A stretch of 64,000 nucleotides of DNA from Acidimicrobiales bacterium (GCA_035531755.1 DATKSK010000042.1:1-64000), one strand, 5' to 3'. Shown: positions 46,404 to 55,250, counted from the first letter of the stretch. The notes: a model not told the origin generated them from the letters alone. Program-made: numbers and translations.

Positions 46404-47783
46404 GTGAGCGATCACACCAACCCCGACAGGGAGCGGCTGAGCGCCCGGGCGCGCGAGCTGTTCGCATCCGAGCTCGCCACCCTGCTCGCCGCCACACCGA
46501 GCTCGCACCAGTTGTTCGACCGCGCCCGCCGGAGCATGCCGCTCGGTGTGGCGTCGTCGTTCCAGGCGGGCGATCCGTATCCCATCTACCTGTCGCGGGG
46601 CAAGGGCGCCGAGGTGTGGGACGTGGACGGCCGGGCCTATGTCGACTTCCACAACGGCTTCGGGTCGACTGCCGTGGGCCATGCCCACCCGGCGGTGGCG
46701 GCGGCCATCGAGCGCGCCGCCAACTCGGGAACGCATTTCGCCGTCACCACCGAAGCGACCGTGGTGTTGGCCGAGGAGTTGTGCCGGCGCTTCCGGCTCG
46801 AGCGCGTGCGCTTCACCAATTCAGGGACCGAGGCCACGATGGACGCCGTGCGCGTGGCGCGGGGCGTCACCGGCCGCGACGTCATCTGCAAGATCGAGGG
46901 CTCGTACCACGGACATCACGATGCCGTGATGTTCTCCGTGGCGCCGAGCCTCCATCTGATCGAGGCGACCGAACAGACCGGGGCGCAACCGCCGGCATCC
47001 AAGGGGATCCCGCTCGAGATGGCCAAGTGGACTCTCGTCGTCCCCTACAACGACCTCGGCGCGCTCGAGCGGCTCTTCGCGGAGCGCGGGGACGAGATCG
47101 CGTGCTTCATCCTCGAGCCGGTGATGATGAACATCGGCATCGTCCTGCCGGCACCCGGCTACCTGGAGGGCGTCCGGGAGCTGTGCACGCGCCACGGGGT
47201 CGTGCTCGTCTTCGACGAGGTCAAGTGCGGCGCCACCATCGCCGCCGGGGGCGCCATCGAGCGCTTCGGCGTCCAGCCCGACCTGGCCTGCTTCGCCAAG
47301 TCGATCACCGGCGGGGTGCCGGCCGGGGCCTTCGGGGGACGGGCCGACATCATGGACGAGATCGGCACCGGCATCGCCCAACAGGGGACGTTCAACGGAA
47401 ACCCCCTGGTGGCTGCGGCGGGGCTGGCGGCGCTGACCGAGGTACTCACCCCCGACGCCTACGAGCATTTCGGGCGCATCGGGACTCGCCTGGCCGAGGG
47501 GTGCGCCAAGGCCGTCGCCGCCCACGACATCCCGGCACACGTGATCGACCTCGGCTGCAAGGGGTGCGTCTCCTATCGGCGCGAGCCGCTCGTCGACTAC
47601 CGCAGCTTCCTCGAGACCGACGCCGACCTCTTCGACGCGTCCTGGGCGTGGCTCGTCAACCGCGGGATCTTCATGACGCCAGGCAACGAGGAGCAGTGGA
47701 CGCTGTCGGTACAGCACGACGATCGTCACATCGACCGTTTCGTGGACGCCTTCCACGAATTCTGCGCCGCTGTCGCCGGATGA
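46404..47783 (+). CDS. Class III aminotransferase, HemL-like
   Basis: 459 residues, PLP enzyme related to glutamate-1-semialdehyde aminomutase: SMPLGVASSFQAGDPYPIYLSRGKGAEVWDVDGRAYVDFHNGFG, RFTNSGTEATMDAVRVARGVTGRDVICKIEGSYHGHHD, FDEVKCGATIAAGG and LACFAKSITGGVPAGAFGGR with the PLP lysine. It lacks the full HemL signature and is probably an aminotransferase for an unknown amine rather than a tetrapyrrole enzyme. GTG 46404 is chosen for GGAG just upstream; ATG 46338 and 46275 are possible. Confidence 0.85.
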   Translation: MSDHTNPDRERLSARARELFASELATLLAATPSSHQLFDRARRSMPLGVASSFQAGDPYPIYLSRGKGAEVWDVDGRAYVDFHNGFGSTAVGHAHPAVAAAIERAANSGTHFAVTTEATVVLAEELCRRFRLERVRFTNSGTEATMDAVRVARGVTGRDVICKIEGSYHGHHDAVMFSVAPSLHLIEATEQTGAQPPASKGIPLEMAKWTLVVPYNDLGALERLFAERGDEIACFILEPVMMNIGIVLPAPGYLEGVRELCTRHGVVLVFDEVKCGATIAAGGAIERFGVQPDLACFAKSITGGVPAGAFGGRADIMDEIGTGIAQQGTFNGNPLVAAAGLAALTEVLTPDAYEHFGRIGTRLAEGCAKAVAAHDIPAHVIDLGCKGCVSYRREPLVDYRSFLETDADLFDASWAWLVNRGIFMTPGNEEQWTLSVQHDDRHIDRFVDAFHEFCAAVAG

Positions 47784-47814
47784 CGACGTGCGGCACGGCC
47801 GGCGGGCAACGGGC

Positions 47815-49110
47815 TCAGCGTCCGAGGGCGTCGCGCGCCCGGTACCACCACCCCGCCGCGGCGAGCAGCCACGGCACGTGCGCCGGCCACGGCACCGGCG
47901 GCCACGCCCGGCCGGCGAAGGGCGGCAGGTCCCCGTCGCCGGCGAGCCACCGGCCCACGGCGCCACCGAAGTGGGTCGACAGCGCCACGCCGCTGCCGCA
48001 GTACCCCATGGCGTACACGACACCCGTGACGGGGTGACGGCCCACATGCGGGACCCGATCGGCGGTGAGCGCCACCTGGCCTCCCCAGGCGCGGTCGACG
48101 CGGACGCCGCCCAGCTGGGGGTGGATGCGCACCATGGCCGCGTACAGACGGTCGCGGGACTGTTCCACCGTCGTCGGGGAGAACGACGTCCGCCCGCCGA
48201 ACAGGACCCGGCGGCCGTCGGGCGACAAGCGCCAGTAGTGCAGGAGATTCCTGGTGTCGAAGAACATCCGGCCGTGCGGGTCGACCGACGCCGCCAGGTC
48301 GGGCGCCACCGGCTCGGTGGCGATGATGAAGCTGCCGATGCCGAGCACCCGCCGGCCGAGCCACGGCACCAGCCGCCGGTCGGTGGCGCCGTTGGTGGCC
48401 ACCACCACCTCGCCGGCGCGCAGCACATCACCGGAGGTGTGCACGACGTAACCCGCACCGCTCGGTTCGATGCGGGCGACGGCGGTGGCGCCGTGGAGGT
48501 CGGCGCCCGCAGCGGCGGCAGCCCGGGCGATGCCGGCAGCGAACTTGGCCGGGTGGAGCCCGGCACTGCGGTTCACGAGCAGGGCCCCGGCGAACCCGTC
48601 GGACCCGATCTCGGCCCCCAGCTGCGCCCTGGTGACGTAGCGGGCGTCCTCGCCGATCGACGCGTGGGCGTCCGCCACGGTGCGCAGGTGCTCGGCGGTG
48701 CGGGGATGGTGGGCCAACTCGAGATGGCCCGTCCGGCGCCAGTCGCAGTCGATACCGAGGTCCCGGCACAGCGACTCGACGCCCTCGAAGGCCGCCACGG
48801 TGTCGTCCCACAGGCGGCGGCCGTCCGGCAGGGCGAGCAACTCGGGCAGGGCCAGCTTGCCCCCGGGGTGGACCATGCCGCCGTTGCGGCTGCTCGCCCC
48901 GGCGGCGATGCCGTCACCGTCGAGGACGACGGCGTGGCGTCCTCGACGAGCGAGCTCCAGGGCCGCGGTCAGCCCCGTGGTGCCCCCGCCCACGATGACG
49001 ACGTCCGCCTCGGCGGGCAGCGGCACCGACGTCGGGCGCGGGAGCTCGACCTCGTCCCACCAGTAGGGAGCCGACCGGTAGCCCGGCGTGCAGGGCGCGA
49101 CCGGGGCCAT
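47815..49110 (-). CDS. FAD-dependent amine oxidase, PuuB-like (gamma-glutamylputrescine oxidase type)
   Basis: 431 residues of the DAO fold: N-terminal YRSAPYWWDEVELPRP, FAD loop ADVVIVGGGTTGLTAALELARRG, GASSRNGGMVHPGG, RSAGLHPAKFAAGIARAA, HYWRLSPDGRRVLFGGR, and C-terminal GYCGSGVALSTHFG. These match PuuB-like oxidases that turn gamma-glutamylputrescine or similar amines into aldehydes plus H2O2. ATG 49110. Divergent from the Lrp regulator. Confidence 0.88.
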   Translation of the reverse strand: MAPVAPCTPGYRSAPYWWDEVELPRPTSVPLPAEADVVIVGGGTTGLTAALELARRGRHAVVLDGDGIAAGASSRNGGMVHPGGKLALPELLALPDGRRLWDDTVAAFEGVESLCRDLGIDCDWRRTGHLELAHHPRTAEHLRTVADAHASIGEDARYVTRAQLGAEIGSDGFAGALLVNRSAGLHPAKFAAGIARAAAAAGADLHGATAVARIEPSGAGYVVHTSGDVLRAGEVVVATNGATDRRLVPWLGRRVLGIGSFIIATEPVAPDLAASVDPHGRMFFDTRNLLHYWRLSPDGRRVLFGGRTSFSPTTVEQSRDRLYAAMVRIHPQLGGVRVDRAWGGQVALTADRVPHVGRHPVTGVVYAMGYCGSGVALSTHFGGAVGRWLAGDGDLPPFAGRAWPPVPWPAHVPWLLAAAGWWYRARDALGR

Positions 49111-49160
49111 CGGGCAAGGTTCGCACCGCCCGGCGGCGTCGACAACCCCGGAGCGCCACG

Positions 49161-49625
49161 GTGAGGCCCGAAGGGAAGGTGGTCCTCGACGACGTCGACA
49201 AGCGCATCATCGAGCAGCTCCAACAGGACGGGCGCAGGCCCTACACGCAGATGGCGCCGGCCGTCGGCCTGTCCGAGGCGGCGGTGCGCCAACGGGTCCA
49301 GCGCCTGATCGACGCGGGTGTCGTCCAGATCGTCGGCGTGACCGACCCCCGCATGATCGGGTTCGGGCGTCAGGCGATGATCGGGCTCACGGTGGAAGGC
49401 GACACCCGGAAGGTCGCCGACACCGTGGCGGCGATGGACGAGGTCGTCTACGTGGTGCTGACGGCCGGATCACTCGACGTGCTCGTGGAGGTCGTGGTGG
49501 AGGATGACGAGCACCTTCTCGAACTGCTCAACGACAAGATCCGCGCCATCGACGGCGTGCGGGACACCGAGACCTTCATGTACCTGCGCATCCACAAGCA
49601 GACGTACGCCTGGGGCGCGCCGTGA
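49161..49625 (+). CDS. Lrp/AsnC-family transcriptional regulator
   Basis: 154 residues. HTH 10-60 (LDDVDKRIIEQLQQDGRRPYTQMAPAVGLSEAAVRQRVQRLIDAGVVQIVGV), then the RAM/AsnC ligand domain (AMIGLTVEGDTRKVADTVAAMDEVVYVVLTAGSLDVLVEVV). GTG 49161 with GGAG upstream. It overlaps the next aminotransferase and is divergent from the PuuB-like gene, so it probably controls both in response to an amino acid or polyamine. Confidence 0.93.
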   Translation: MRPEGKVVLDDVDKRIIEQLQQDGRRPYTQMAPAVGLSEAAVRQRVQRLIDAGVVQIVGVTDPRMIGFGRQAMIGLTVEGDTRKVADTVAAMDEVVYVVLTAGSLDVLVEVVVEDDEHLLELLNDKIRAIDGVRDTETFMYLRIHKQTYAWGAP

Positions 49626-51073
49626 GCACGTCGCCCGACCGCCCGCACGTCGACCGGCACCAGGGCGCCCGGCTCCAGGACGTCCGGCTCCAGGACGTCC
49701 GGCTCCAGGACGAGGCCCGGCGTCACCTCTGGATGCATTTCACGCGGCTCGGGTCCTTCGAGGACGGCGAGCTACCCGTCTTCGTGCGGGGCTCGGGTGC
49801 ACGGCTCACCGACAGCACCGGCCGCTCCTTTCTCGACGGCCTGTCCAGCCTCTTCGTGGTCCAGGCCGGGCACGGCCGCGCCGAGCTGGCCGAGGCGGGT
49901 CGGCGCCAGGCCCAGGAGCTCGCCTACTACCCCATCTGGTCGGCGGCCCACCCCTCGGCCGTCGAGCTGGCGACACGCCTGGCGGCACTTGCTCCCGGCG
50001 ACCTCAACCGCGTCTTCTTCACGACGGGCGGCTCCGAGGCCGTCGAGTCGGCGTGGAAGCTGGCGCGGGCGTACTTCAAAGCGATCGGGCAGCCGGCGCG
50101 TACCAAGGTGATCGCCCGTGACCAGGCGTACCACGGCACGACCATGGGCGCGCTCGCCATCACCGGCCTGCAGGCACTGCGCACCCCGTTCGAGCCCCTC
50201 GTCCCGGGCGTGGTGCACGTCACCAACACCAACCGCTTCCGCTCGGCATTCGGCCCCGACGTCACCGTCGACGACGAACGCTTCGCGGCGGCCTGCGCAG
50301 GCGCCATCGAGGACGCCATCCTCGCCGAGGGCCCCGACACCGTGGCAGCGGTCTTCCTGGAGCCATTGCAGAACACAGGGGGATGCTTCGTCCCCCCGCC
50401 CGGCTACTTCACCCTGGTACGCGACATCTGCGACCGCCACGGCGTCCTGCTGGTCAGCGACGAGGTCATCTGCGGCTTCGGCCGCCTGGGCACGTGGTTC
50501 GGCGCCGAGCGCTACGGCTACCAGCCCGACATGGTCACCTTCGCCAAGGGCGTGACGTCGGGGTATGCGCCCCTCGCCGGAGTGCTCTGCCGCGACTTCC
50601 TGGCCGCGCCGTTCCTCGAAGGAGACGCCAGCTTCGCCCACGGGATCACGTTCGGCGGGCACCCGGTCTCGTGCGCCGTGGCGCTCGCCAACATCGACGT
50701 GCTCCAGGACGAGGGGATCATCGAGCACGTCGCCACCACCGGCCCCGCCCTGGGAGCAAGGCTGCAAGGCCTGCGCGACCTGCCGATCGTGGGGGACGTG
50801 CGCGGCGACGGCTTCTTCTGGGCCGTCGAGCTGGTGAAGGACCCCGACGACCCCAGCGTACGTTTCACTCCCGAGGAACGGACCACCCTCGTGCGGGGAT
50901 ATGTCGCCCCCCGGCTGTTCGCCGAAGGGCTGGTGTGCCGTGCCGACGACCGTGTCGACCCCGTCGTCCAGCTCGCGCCGGTCCTGGTGTGCGGCGACAG
51001 CGAGCTCGACGAGATCGAGGCGACGCTTCGCGCCGTCCTCACCGAGGCGGGCACCACGCTGTCACGCTCGTGA
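49622..51073 (+). CDS. Class III aminotransferase, putrescine/omega-amine type (SpuC-like)
   Basis: 483 residues: HLWMHFTRLGSF, FTTGGSEAVESAWKLARAYFKAIGQP, AYHGTTMGALAITG, SDEVICGFGRLGTWFGAERYGYQPDMVTFAKGVTSGYAPLAGV with the PLP lysine, HGITFGGHPVSCAVALANI. Close to pyruvate-dependent putrescine or beta-alanine aminotransferases. GTG 49622 overlaps the Lrp stop (GTGA). The N-terminus contains a threefold RLQDV repeat. Confidence 0.93.
   Translation: MSTSPDRPHVDRHQGARLQDVRLQDVRLQDEARRHLWMHFTRLGSFEDGELPVFVRGSGARLTDSTGRSFLDGLSSLFVVQAGHGRAELAEAGRRQAQELAYYPIWSAAHPSAVELATRLAALAPGDLNRVFFTTGGSEAVESAWKLARAYFKAIGQPARTKVIARDQAYHGTTMGALAITGLQALRTPFEPLVPGVVHVTNTNRFRSAFGPDVTVDDERFAAACAGAIEDAILAEGPDTVAAVFLEPLQNTGGCFVPPPGYFTLVRDICDRHGVLLVSDEVICGFGRLGTWFGAERYGYQPDMVTFAKGVTSGYAPLAGVLCRDFLAAPFLEGDASFAHGITFGGHPVSCAVALANIDVLQDEGIIEHVATTGPALGARLQGLRDLPIVGDVRGDGFFWAVELVKDPDDPSVRFTPEERTTLVRGYVAPRLFAEGLVCRADDRVDPVVQLAPVLVCGDSELDEIEATLRAVLTEAGTTLSRS
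49670..49712 (+). repeat. 15-bp tandem repeat near the 5' end of the aminotransferase gene
   Basis: CGGCTCCAGGACGTC is repeated at 49670, 49685 and (last two bases differing) 49700, encoding RLQDV three times in a poorly conserved N-terminal stretch. Confidence 0.9.
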
Positions 51074-51107
51074 CGGCGGCGGTGTCGGCACGCCGCCCTA
51101 CCGTGGG

Positions 51108-51371
51108 TCAGTGCACTTCCTCGTGCACCGTCGTCGCGACCCCCTGGGAGTCGGTCGCCTGGCGGTCGTACGTGCGATCGCGGCTTCCGGCCGGACGGCG
51201 TGACGTGCCGTAGACGATCGCCGAGGCGACGAGGCCGACGGCCCCGAGGACCATGAGGATGACACCCACCGTGGAAAGCCTGAACCCGTGCCCTTGCGCC
51301 GTCACGGCCCAGTACATGACCGCACCGGCCGCCATCGCAATGATGCTGAAGACCATTCCGGTCAAACCCAT
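51108..51371 (-). CDS. DUF6458-like small membrane protein
   Basis: 87 residues, two helices (MVFSIIAMAAGAVMYWAVTA and TVGVILMVLGAVGLVASAIVYG) joined by QGHGFRLS, then a polar tail. This is the pattern of the actinobacterial DUF6458 family, function unknown. ATG 51371 has GGAGG upstream. A DosR-like box lies 58 bp upstream. Confidence 0.8.
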   Translation of the reverse strand: MGLTGMVFSIIAMAAGAVMYWAVTAQGHGFRLSTVGVILMVLGAVGLVASAIVYGTSRRPAGSRDRTYDRQATDSQGVATTVHEEVH

Positions 51372-51400
51372 TTCTGTGCCTCCATCTCAATACCCAGGCC

Positions 51401-51443
51401 ATCAGCCGGGGAGAAGGAAGCGGGGCTCCGGGACCTTCGCGGT
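51401..51443 (-). promoter_or_regulatory. DosR-like box upstream of the DUF6458 gene
   Basis: Plus strand GGGACCTTCGCGGT (51430-51443), one half intact and one degenerate. On the minus strand a weak -10 GCTGAT (51401-51406) sits exactly 23 bp downstream. Confidence 0.35.
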
Positions 51444-51846
51444 CAATGGTAGCGCGTCGTCTCTCTCTATCTGCAGCCATTGCTCTCATGGCGGGCCTTC
51501 GCCATCATCGATCTGCGCCTGGTTCATGCCTGAGCGTTTTCGAGACGTCCTCCGGGCTCGACGACGCGATGCAGCCGTAGGTCGCGCTCCCTGGACGATC
51601 TTTGGTGTTGTGCCGTTCTGCTCTATTCGTCGCGATCGTTAGCTGTCATTGTCGGAGTGTCCTGCCCCCCGACGGGCGCACGGGGGCCAACGCTCCTTTG
51701 GGGGCAGGGCATGACAAGTTCCTCACCCGAGGTTCTGTTGCAGGCAGTGATCTGGTTGGACCGCCAACCTCTCCCGGCTTGTGCCGATCCCTCGCTCTGC
51801 ACCGCCCGAGTGTCTTGGAGGCTCCCGGGACTGCGCAGGCGGAGGC
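51444..51846. other. Intergenic stretch without a supported gene, locally less GC-rich
   Basis: Between the DUF6458 and zinc-ribbon genes. The part around 51450-51660 has visibly more A and T than its surroundings (for example CTCTCTCTATCTGCAGCC). Short frames exist on both strands, but none has a ribosome binding site, a -10 box and a recognisable protein together. No tRNA or hairpin terminator was recognised. Confidence 0.4.
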
Positions 51847-52092
51847 ATGGAGGTGGAGCAGGTGCAATCACGTGCCAAGTACGTCAGCGCCACCGGTGGC
51901 GGGCTCAGTGCCGACGAGCGCGCCCCGCGGAGGTTCGCGTCGGGCCGGGTCTGCGGAGAACGTGACTGTGGCACCGAGTTGTCCGTCTACAACGACGGCT
52001 ACTTCTGCTCACTGCACGCGCCGCGCGATATGCCACGCGTCCGGGCCCGGAAGGCGAACCGTCCTCCGGCGCCTTCGGCGGTTCAGCCGTGA
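51847..52092 (+). CDS. Small zinc-finger-like protein
   Basis: 81 residues. The core GRVCGERDCGTELSVYNDGYFCSLH has the pattern C-x4-C-x-T-x-L-S-x-YN...C-x2-H, a small treble-clef-like zinc motif seen in actinobacterial proteins of unknown role. The rest is basic and polar. ATG 51847 follows GGAGGC at short spacing, so the start is not certain. Confidence 0.65.
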   Translation: MEVEQVQSRAKYVSATGGGLSADERAPRRFASGRVCGERDCGTELSVYNDGYFCSLHAPRDMPRVRARKANRPPAPSAVQP

Positions 52093-52099
52093 CCACCCG

Positions 52100-52477
52100 T
52101 CAGCTGTAGTCGACCTTCCCCGCGCCGGGCGTGCCGATGGCGAAGGCCAGTCCGCGCAGGGGCGCGTGCTCGCTGACGGGCCAGATGCTGTGGGTCGTGT
52201 CGGGCGGCGTGTACACGAGATCGCCGGCCTGCACGGCGCGCTCCTCGTCGGCGATCTTCATGATCCCGCGGCCAGAGATGATGTAGTAGAACTCGTGCGT
52301 CGGGTGGGAGTGCGCGTCGACCGCCCCACCACCCGCGATCTCCCACTCGCTCACGAGCTCGAGGAATCCCCCCTCGGTGGCAGCACGCATCTCCTGGGGT
52401 GGGACCAGCCACCAGACCGGGGTGGTGCCGTTGTGCTCGATCGTGGGGGCCATGTCCTCAATCGACCGGACGTCCAT
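52100..52477 (-). CDS. Cupin-domain protein
   Basis: 125 residues of a single cupin barrel. Metal residues: HSHPTHEFYYIISG (motif 1, HxH...E) and PPDTTHSIWP (motif 2 His). Enzymatic or binding role unknown. ATG 52477 has AGGAGA upstream; a TACGTT -10 box (minus strand, 52512-52517) lies 34 bases before the start. Confidence 0.85.
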   Translation of the reverse strand: MDVRSIEDMAPTIEHNGTTPVWWLVPPQEMRAATEGGFLELVSEWEIAGGGAVDAHSHPTHEFYYIISGRGIMKIADEERAVQAGDLVYTPPDTTHSIWPVSEHAPLRGLAFAIGTPGAGKVDYS

Positions 52478-52542
52478 GCTCTGGATCTCCTACTTCGGCT
52501 GTCGGCGGCACAACGTAGTGGAGCGGGTCCCGGCGCGGCCGG

Positions 52543-53046
52543 TCACCGAAGCGGCAACCTTGCGATGCCGGCAGTCGACGACCCGGGCACGGCTCTCGCG
52601 GACGTCGTCGCGGTGGGGTCGGTCGTCGTGGTCGACGCGGTGGTGGTGGTCGCGCCGGTCGTGGTTGTCGGCGTCGGCGCACCGGTGGTCGTGGTGGAGT
52701 CGCCGAGCGACGAGCCGGCAGGGCCGCCGACCGCCGGTGCCGGTGCCGTGGTGGTGGTGCTCGAGGAGCGGGGAATGAACGTCGTCGTCGAACGGGGGGC
52801 CGCATGCGGGACGGCGGTCGTCGGCAGAGGAGTCGTCGGCGGAGGAGTCGTCGTCGCCAGGGCCGTGCCCGAGCCGGCCGGCGCCGTCGCCGGTTTCGGG
52901 CCCGGGTCCCCGGCCGGCGACGTCGTCGTGCGATGGTGCCCGGGCGATGTGGCCGGCGTGCCCCCGGAGACGGCGACGCCCAGCGTCACGCCCAGCGCCG
53001 TCATGGCGGCTGCGGCAGCGCCGGCGGTGACGGTGCGTCGCGACAT
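52543..53046 (-). CDS. Secreted Thr/Pro-rich low-complexity protein
   Basis: 167 residues. Signal peptide 1-30 (MSRRTVTAGAAAAAMTALGVTLGVAVSG) followed by a mucin-like tail rich in Thr, Pro, Ser and Ala (TTTPPPTTPLPTTA, STTTTAPAP, TTTTASTTTT). Probably a cell-surface or secreted, possibly glycosylated, protein. ATG 53046 directly follows a -10 box, supporting a leaderless start. Confidence 0.55.
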   Translation of the reverse strand: MSRRTVTAGAAAAAMTALGVTLGVAVSGGTPATSPGHHRTTTSPAGDPGPKPATAPAGSGTALATTTPPPTTPLPTTAVPHAAPRSTTTFIPRSSSTTTTAPAPAVGGPAGSSLGDSTTTTGAPTPTTTTGATTTTASTTTTDPTATTSARAVPGSSTAGIARLPLR

Positions 53047-53052
53047 GTGCAA

Positions 53053-53058
53053 AGCGTA
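53053..53058 (-). promoter_or_regulatory. -10 box of a probable leaderless promoter
   Basis: TACGCT on the minus strand ends 6 bases before ATG 53046. Confidence 0.45.
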
Positions 53059-53121
53059 GGCGGCACCGGCATGCCGGCGGTCGCATTCGGGCGGAATCGG
53101 AGCGGATGTCGGACCCGCCGG

Positions 53122-53127
53122 TACACT
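53122..53127 (+). promoter_or_regulatory. -10 box for the SnoaL-like gene
   Basis: TACACT, 65 bases before GTG 53193; GAGGAG serves as ribosome binding site. Confidence 0.35.
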
Positions 53128-53192
53128 GCGGGCGTCCGGCGAGCCCGCCCGACGCGATCGTGCCGAGAACCGGCACCCCTTCGAGGAGACCC

Positions 53193-53669
53193 GTGGACCT
53201 CGCCGAGATCGAAGCCATCCGACAGCTCAAGTACGCGTACTTCCGCCTCCTCGACCTGAAGCGATTCTCCGAGCTCGGCGAGCTCCTCACCGAGGACGCC
53301 ACCACGGGGTACCAGTCCGGCACCCTTCAGCACACCGGGCGGGCCGCCATCGTGGCCTTCCTCCAGGAGTCCCTCGGCGATCCGGGCATCGTGACGATGC
53401 ACAACGGCCACCATCCCGAGATCTCGCTCACGAGCGCCACGACCGCCACGGGCCGGTGGTACCTGGAGGACCGCGTGATCGTCCCCGCGCACGACTTCGA
53501 GCTTCACGGCACCGCGCTGTACGAGGACCGGTACGCCAAGGACGGCGCGGCATGGAGGATCGCCCACACCGGCTACGACCGGATCTTCGAGGAGCACCGC
53601 CACTACTCGACCGGGGCCGTGCGCTCGATCCGGGCCGGCGGGACCACGACGGACTTCGCCCACGGGTAG
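53193..53669 (+). CDS. SnoaL/NTF2-like protein
   Basis: 158 residues: DLAEIEAIRQLKYAYFRLLDLKRFSELGELLTEDATTGYQSG, FLQESLGDPGIVTMHNGHHPEISLTSATTATGRWYLEDRVI, WRIAHTGYDRIFEE. The pattern is that of SnoaL-like or LinA-like NTF2 proteins, which include isomerases, dehydratases and dehalogenases. No substrate can be assigned. GTG 53193 has GAGGAG 4-5 bases upstream. Confidence 0.82.
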   Translation: MDLAEIEAIRQLKYAYFRLLDLKRFSELGELLTEDATTGYQSGTLQHTGRAAIVAFLQESLGDPGIVTMHNGHHPEISLTSATTATGRWYLEDRVIVPAHDFELHGTALYEDRYAKDGAAWRIAHTGYDRIFEEHRHYSTGAVRSIRAGGTTTDFAHG

Positions 53670-53889
53670 CCGCCGCGACGAGCGCGATCCTGCGCCCAGG
53701 GCAGTCCGAGACAGGCCCCCCGCTCTGGGCTCACCCTGACCTCTGACCGCCCGAACGGCTCGTACAGGGCGGGGATGGAGTCCTCGGGGACGAAGGGGCG
53801 CCGTTGGCCACCGCCGGGGTCTACCCGCCCGCAGGGCCACGCGCCTGTCGCCGTCCGAGGCGCTGCGGACCATGTGACCGCGTCATCGC

Positions 53890-53924
53890 CGTCTGTTCGG
53901 CCCGGCAGCCGCGTCTGTTCGGCC
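53890..53924 (+). repeat. 13-bp direct repeat in the intergenic region
   Basis: CGTCTGTTCGGCC occurs at 53890-53902 and 53912-53924. The 275-bp interval between the converging SnoaL and GH1 genes holds no supported gene. Confidence 0.6.
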
Positions 53925-53944
53925 GGTCGACGCCCTCCGTCGGC

Positions 53945-55153
53945 TCAGCCCGGCGGCGCCACCAACGCATTCGACCGGGCCACCGCGCCGAACCACGACG
54001 CGCTCGGCTTGGCGCGACGGGCGAACGTCTCGCGGTCGACGGCGTGCAGGCCGAACGTGGGCCGGTACCCGTGGCTCCACTCGAAGTTGTCGAGGAGACT
54101 CCATACGAAGTACCCACGCACGTCCACGCCGTCGTCGAGACAGCGCCGGACGCCGCGCAGCGCCTCGTCCAGATAGGCGATGCGTGCGGCGTCGTCGTCG
54201 GTGGCGATCCCGTTCTCCGTGACGACGACCGGCAGGCCGGTCACCGCCGCCGCCCGCCGGACACAGTGCTCCACCACCTGTGGCCAGTACTCGCACCCCA
54301 TCTGGGTCGTGGGCACCGTGGGGTCGTCGGGGGCCTGGCCTTGTGGCCCGAAGTGCAGACGCGTGTAGCACTGCACGCCGACGAAATCGTCTCCCCCGGT
54401 GGCGCGCAGGAAGGAGTCCTCGAGGATCTCGCGCGCCGCGTCACGTACACCCTCGCCACCGGGCTCGGCCACCAACTCGTCCATGGACAGCGTGAGACCG
54501 ACGGGAAAGTCACCGGGGCCCGACCGCAGCTCGTCGACGGCGAGGCGATGGGCCCGGACCATCGCCTCGTTCACCGCCAGGTGACGGGCGAGATCCCCCG
54601 TCACCCCCGGCGGGGAGGTCCCCGTGGTGTACCCCGCGACGCCCACGACGTTGGGCTCGTTGATCGTGCACGCCCACCCGACGAGGTCGCCCAGGGCGAC
54701 GACGGCCCGCGCCACGAAACGGGCGAACGCGTCGGGTGCGTCAGCCGCTTCCCAGCCGCCGCGCGCGCTGAGCCATCTCGGGTTCGTGAAATGGTGGAAC
54801 GTCACCACCGGGACGACGCCCCCGTCGCGACACGCCGCGCAGATCCGGCGGTACCGGTCCAGGGCGGCGACCGAGAACTCACCTTCGGCCGGCTCGATCC
54901 GGCTCCACTCGAGTGAGAACCGATAGGCGCCCAGGCCCATGGTCCGGACGAGCTCGACATCCTCGGACCAACGGTGCAGCGAGTCGCAGGCGTCCCCACT
55001 CGATTCCGCACATCCCGAGCCAGGTTCGTGCTCCCACGCCCACCAGTCGTTGTTGACGTTGCCCCCCTCGATCTGATGGGCAGCCGTCGCCGCTCCCCAC
55101 AGGAAACCTCGGGGGAAGCTGATCGCCGGCGCCGCCGGGTCGGGACCGTCCAC
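53945..55153 (-). CDS. GH1 beta-glucosidase
   Basis: 402 residues of the GH1 (beta/alpha)8 barrel: SFPRGFLWGAATAAHQIEGG, YRFSLEWSRIEPAEGEF, VTFHHFTNPRWL, acid/base Glu166 in CTINEPNV, nucleophile Glu313 in VVVTENGI, and GYFVWSLLDNFEWSHGY. Removes glucose or galactose from beta-linked glycosides; no signal peptide, so cytoplasmic. GTG 55153 is chosen because a -10 box ends 6 bases upstream. Confidence 0.93.
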   Translation of the reverse strand: MDGPDPAAPAISFPRGFLWGAATAAHQIEGGNVNNDWWAWEHEPGSGCAESSGDACDSLHRWSEDVELVRTMGLGAYRFSLEWSRIEPAEGEFSVAALDRYRRICAACRDGGVVPVVTFHHFTNPRWLSARGGWEAADAPDAFARFVARAVVALGDLVGWACTINEPNVVGVAGYTTGTSPPGVTGDLARHLAVNEAMVRAHRLAVDELRSGPGDFPVGLTLSMDELVAEPGGEGVRDAAREILEDSFLRATGGDDFVGVQCYTRLHFGPQGQAPDDPTVPTTQMGCEYWPQVVEHCVRRAAAVTGLPVVVTENGIATDDDAARIAYLDEALRGVRRCLDDGVDVRGYFVWSLLDNFEWSHGYRPTFGLHAVDRETFARRAKPSASWFGAVARSNALVAPPG

Positions 55154-55159
55154 GACCGA

Positions 55160-55165
55160 ACGGTA
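55160..55165 (-). promoter_or_regulatory. -10 box of a probable leaderless promoter
   Basis: TACCGT on the minus strand ends 6 bases before GTG 55153; no ribosome binding site. Confidence 0.45.
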
Positions 55166-55250
55166 TCTCTCGCCGGCACCGCTCGCCGGCACCGCCTCGG
55201 GCGGGCGGCACCAGACACTGCCGGGAACGCGGCCCTCCCCGCGAGCCGCC

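Noticed and set aside
46404-47783. Calling this gene hemL (glutamate-1-semialdehyde aminomutase)
   Set aside because: It has the fold and PLP lysine but not the full HemL signature, and no tetrapyrrole genes are nearby.
51602-53059. A 485-residue plus-strand frame covering the cupin and Thr-rich genes
   Set aside because: Valine/arginine-rich antisense translation with no domain; the minus strand genes have a ribosome binding site or -10 box.
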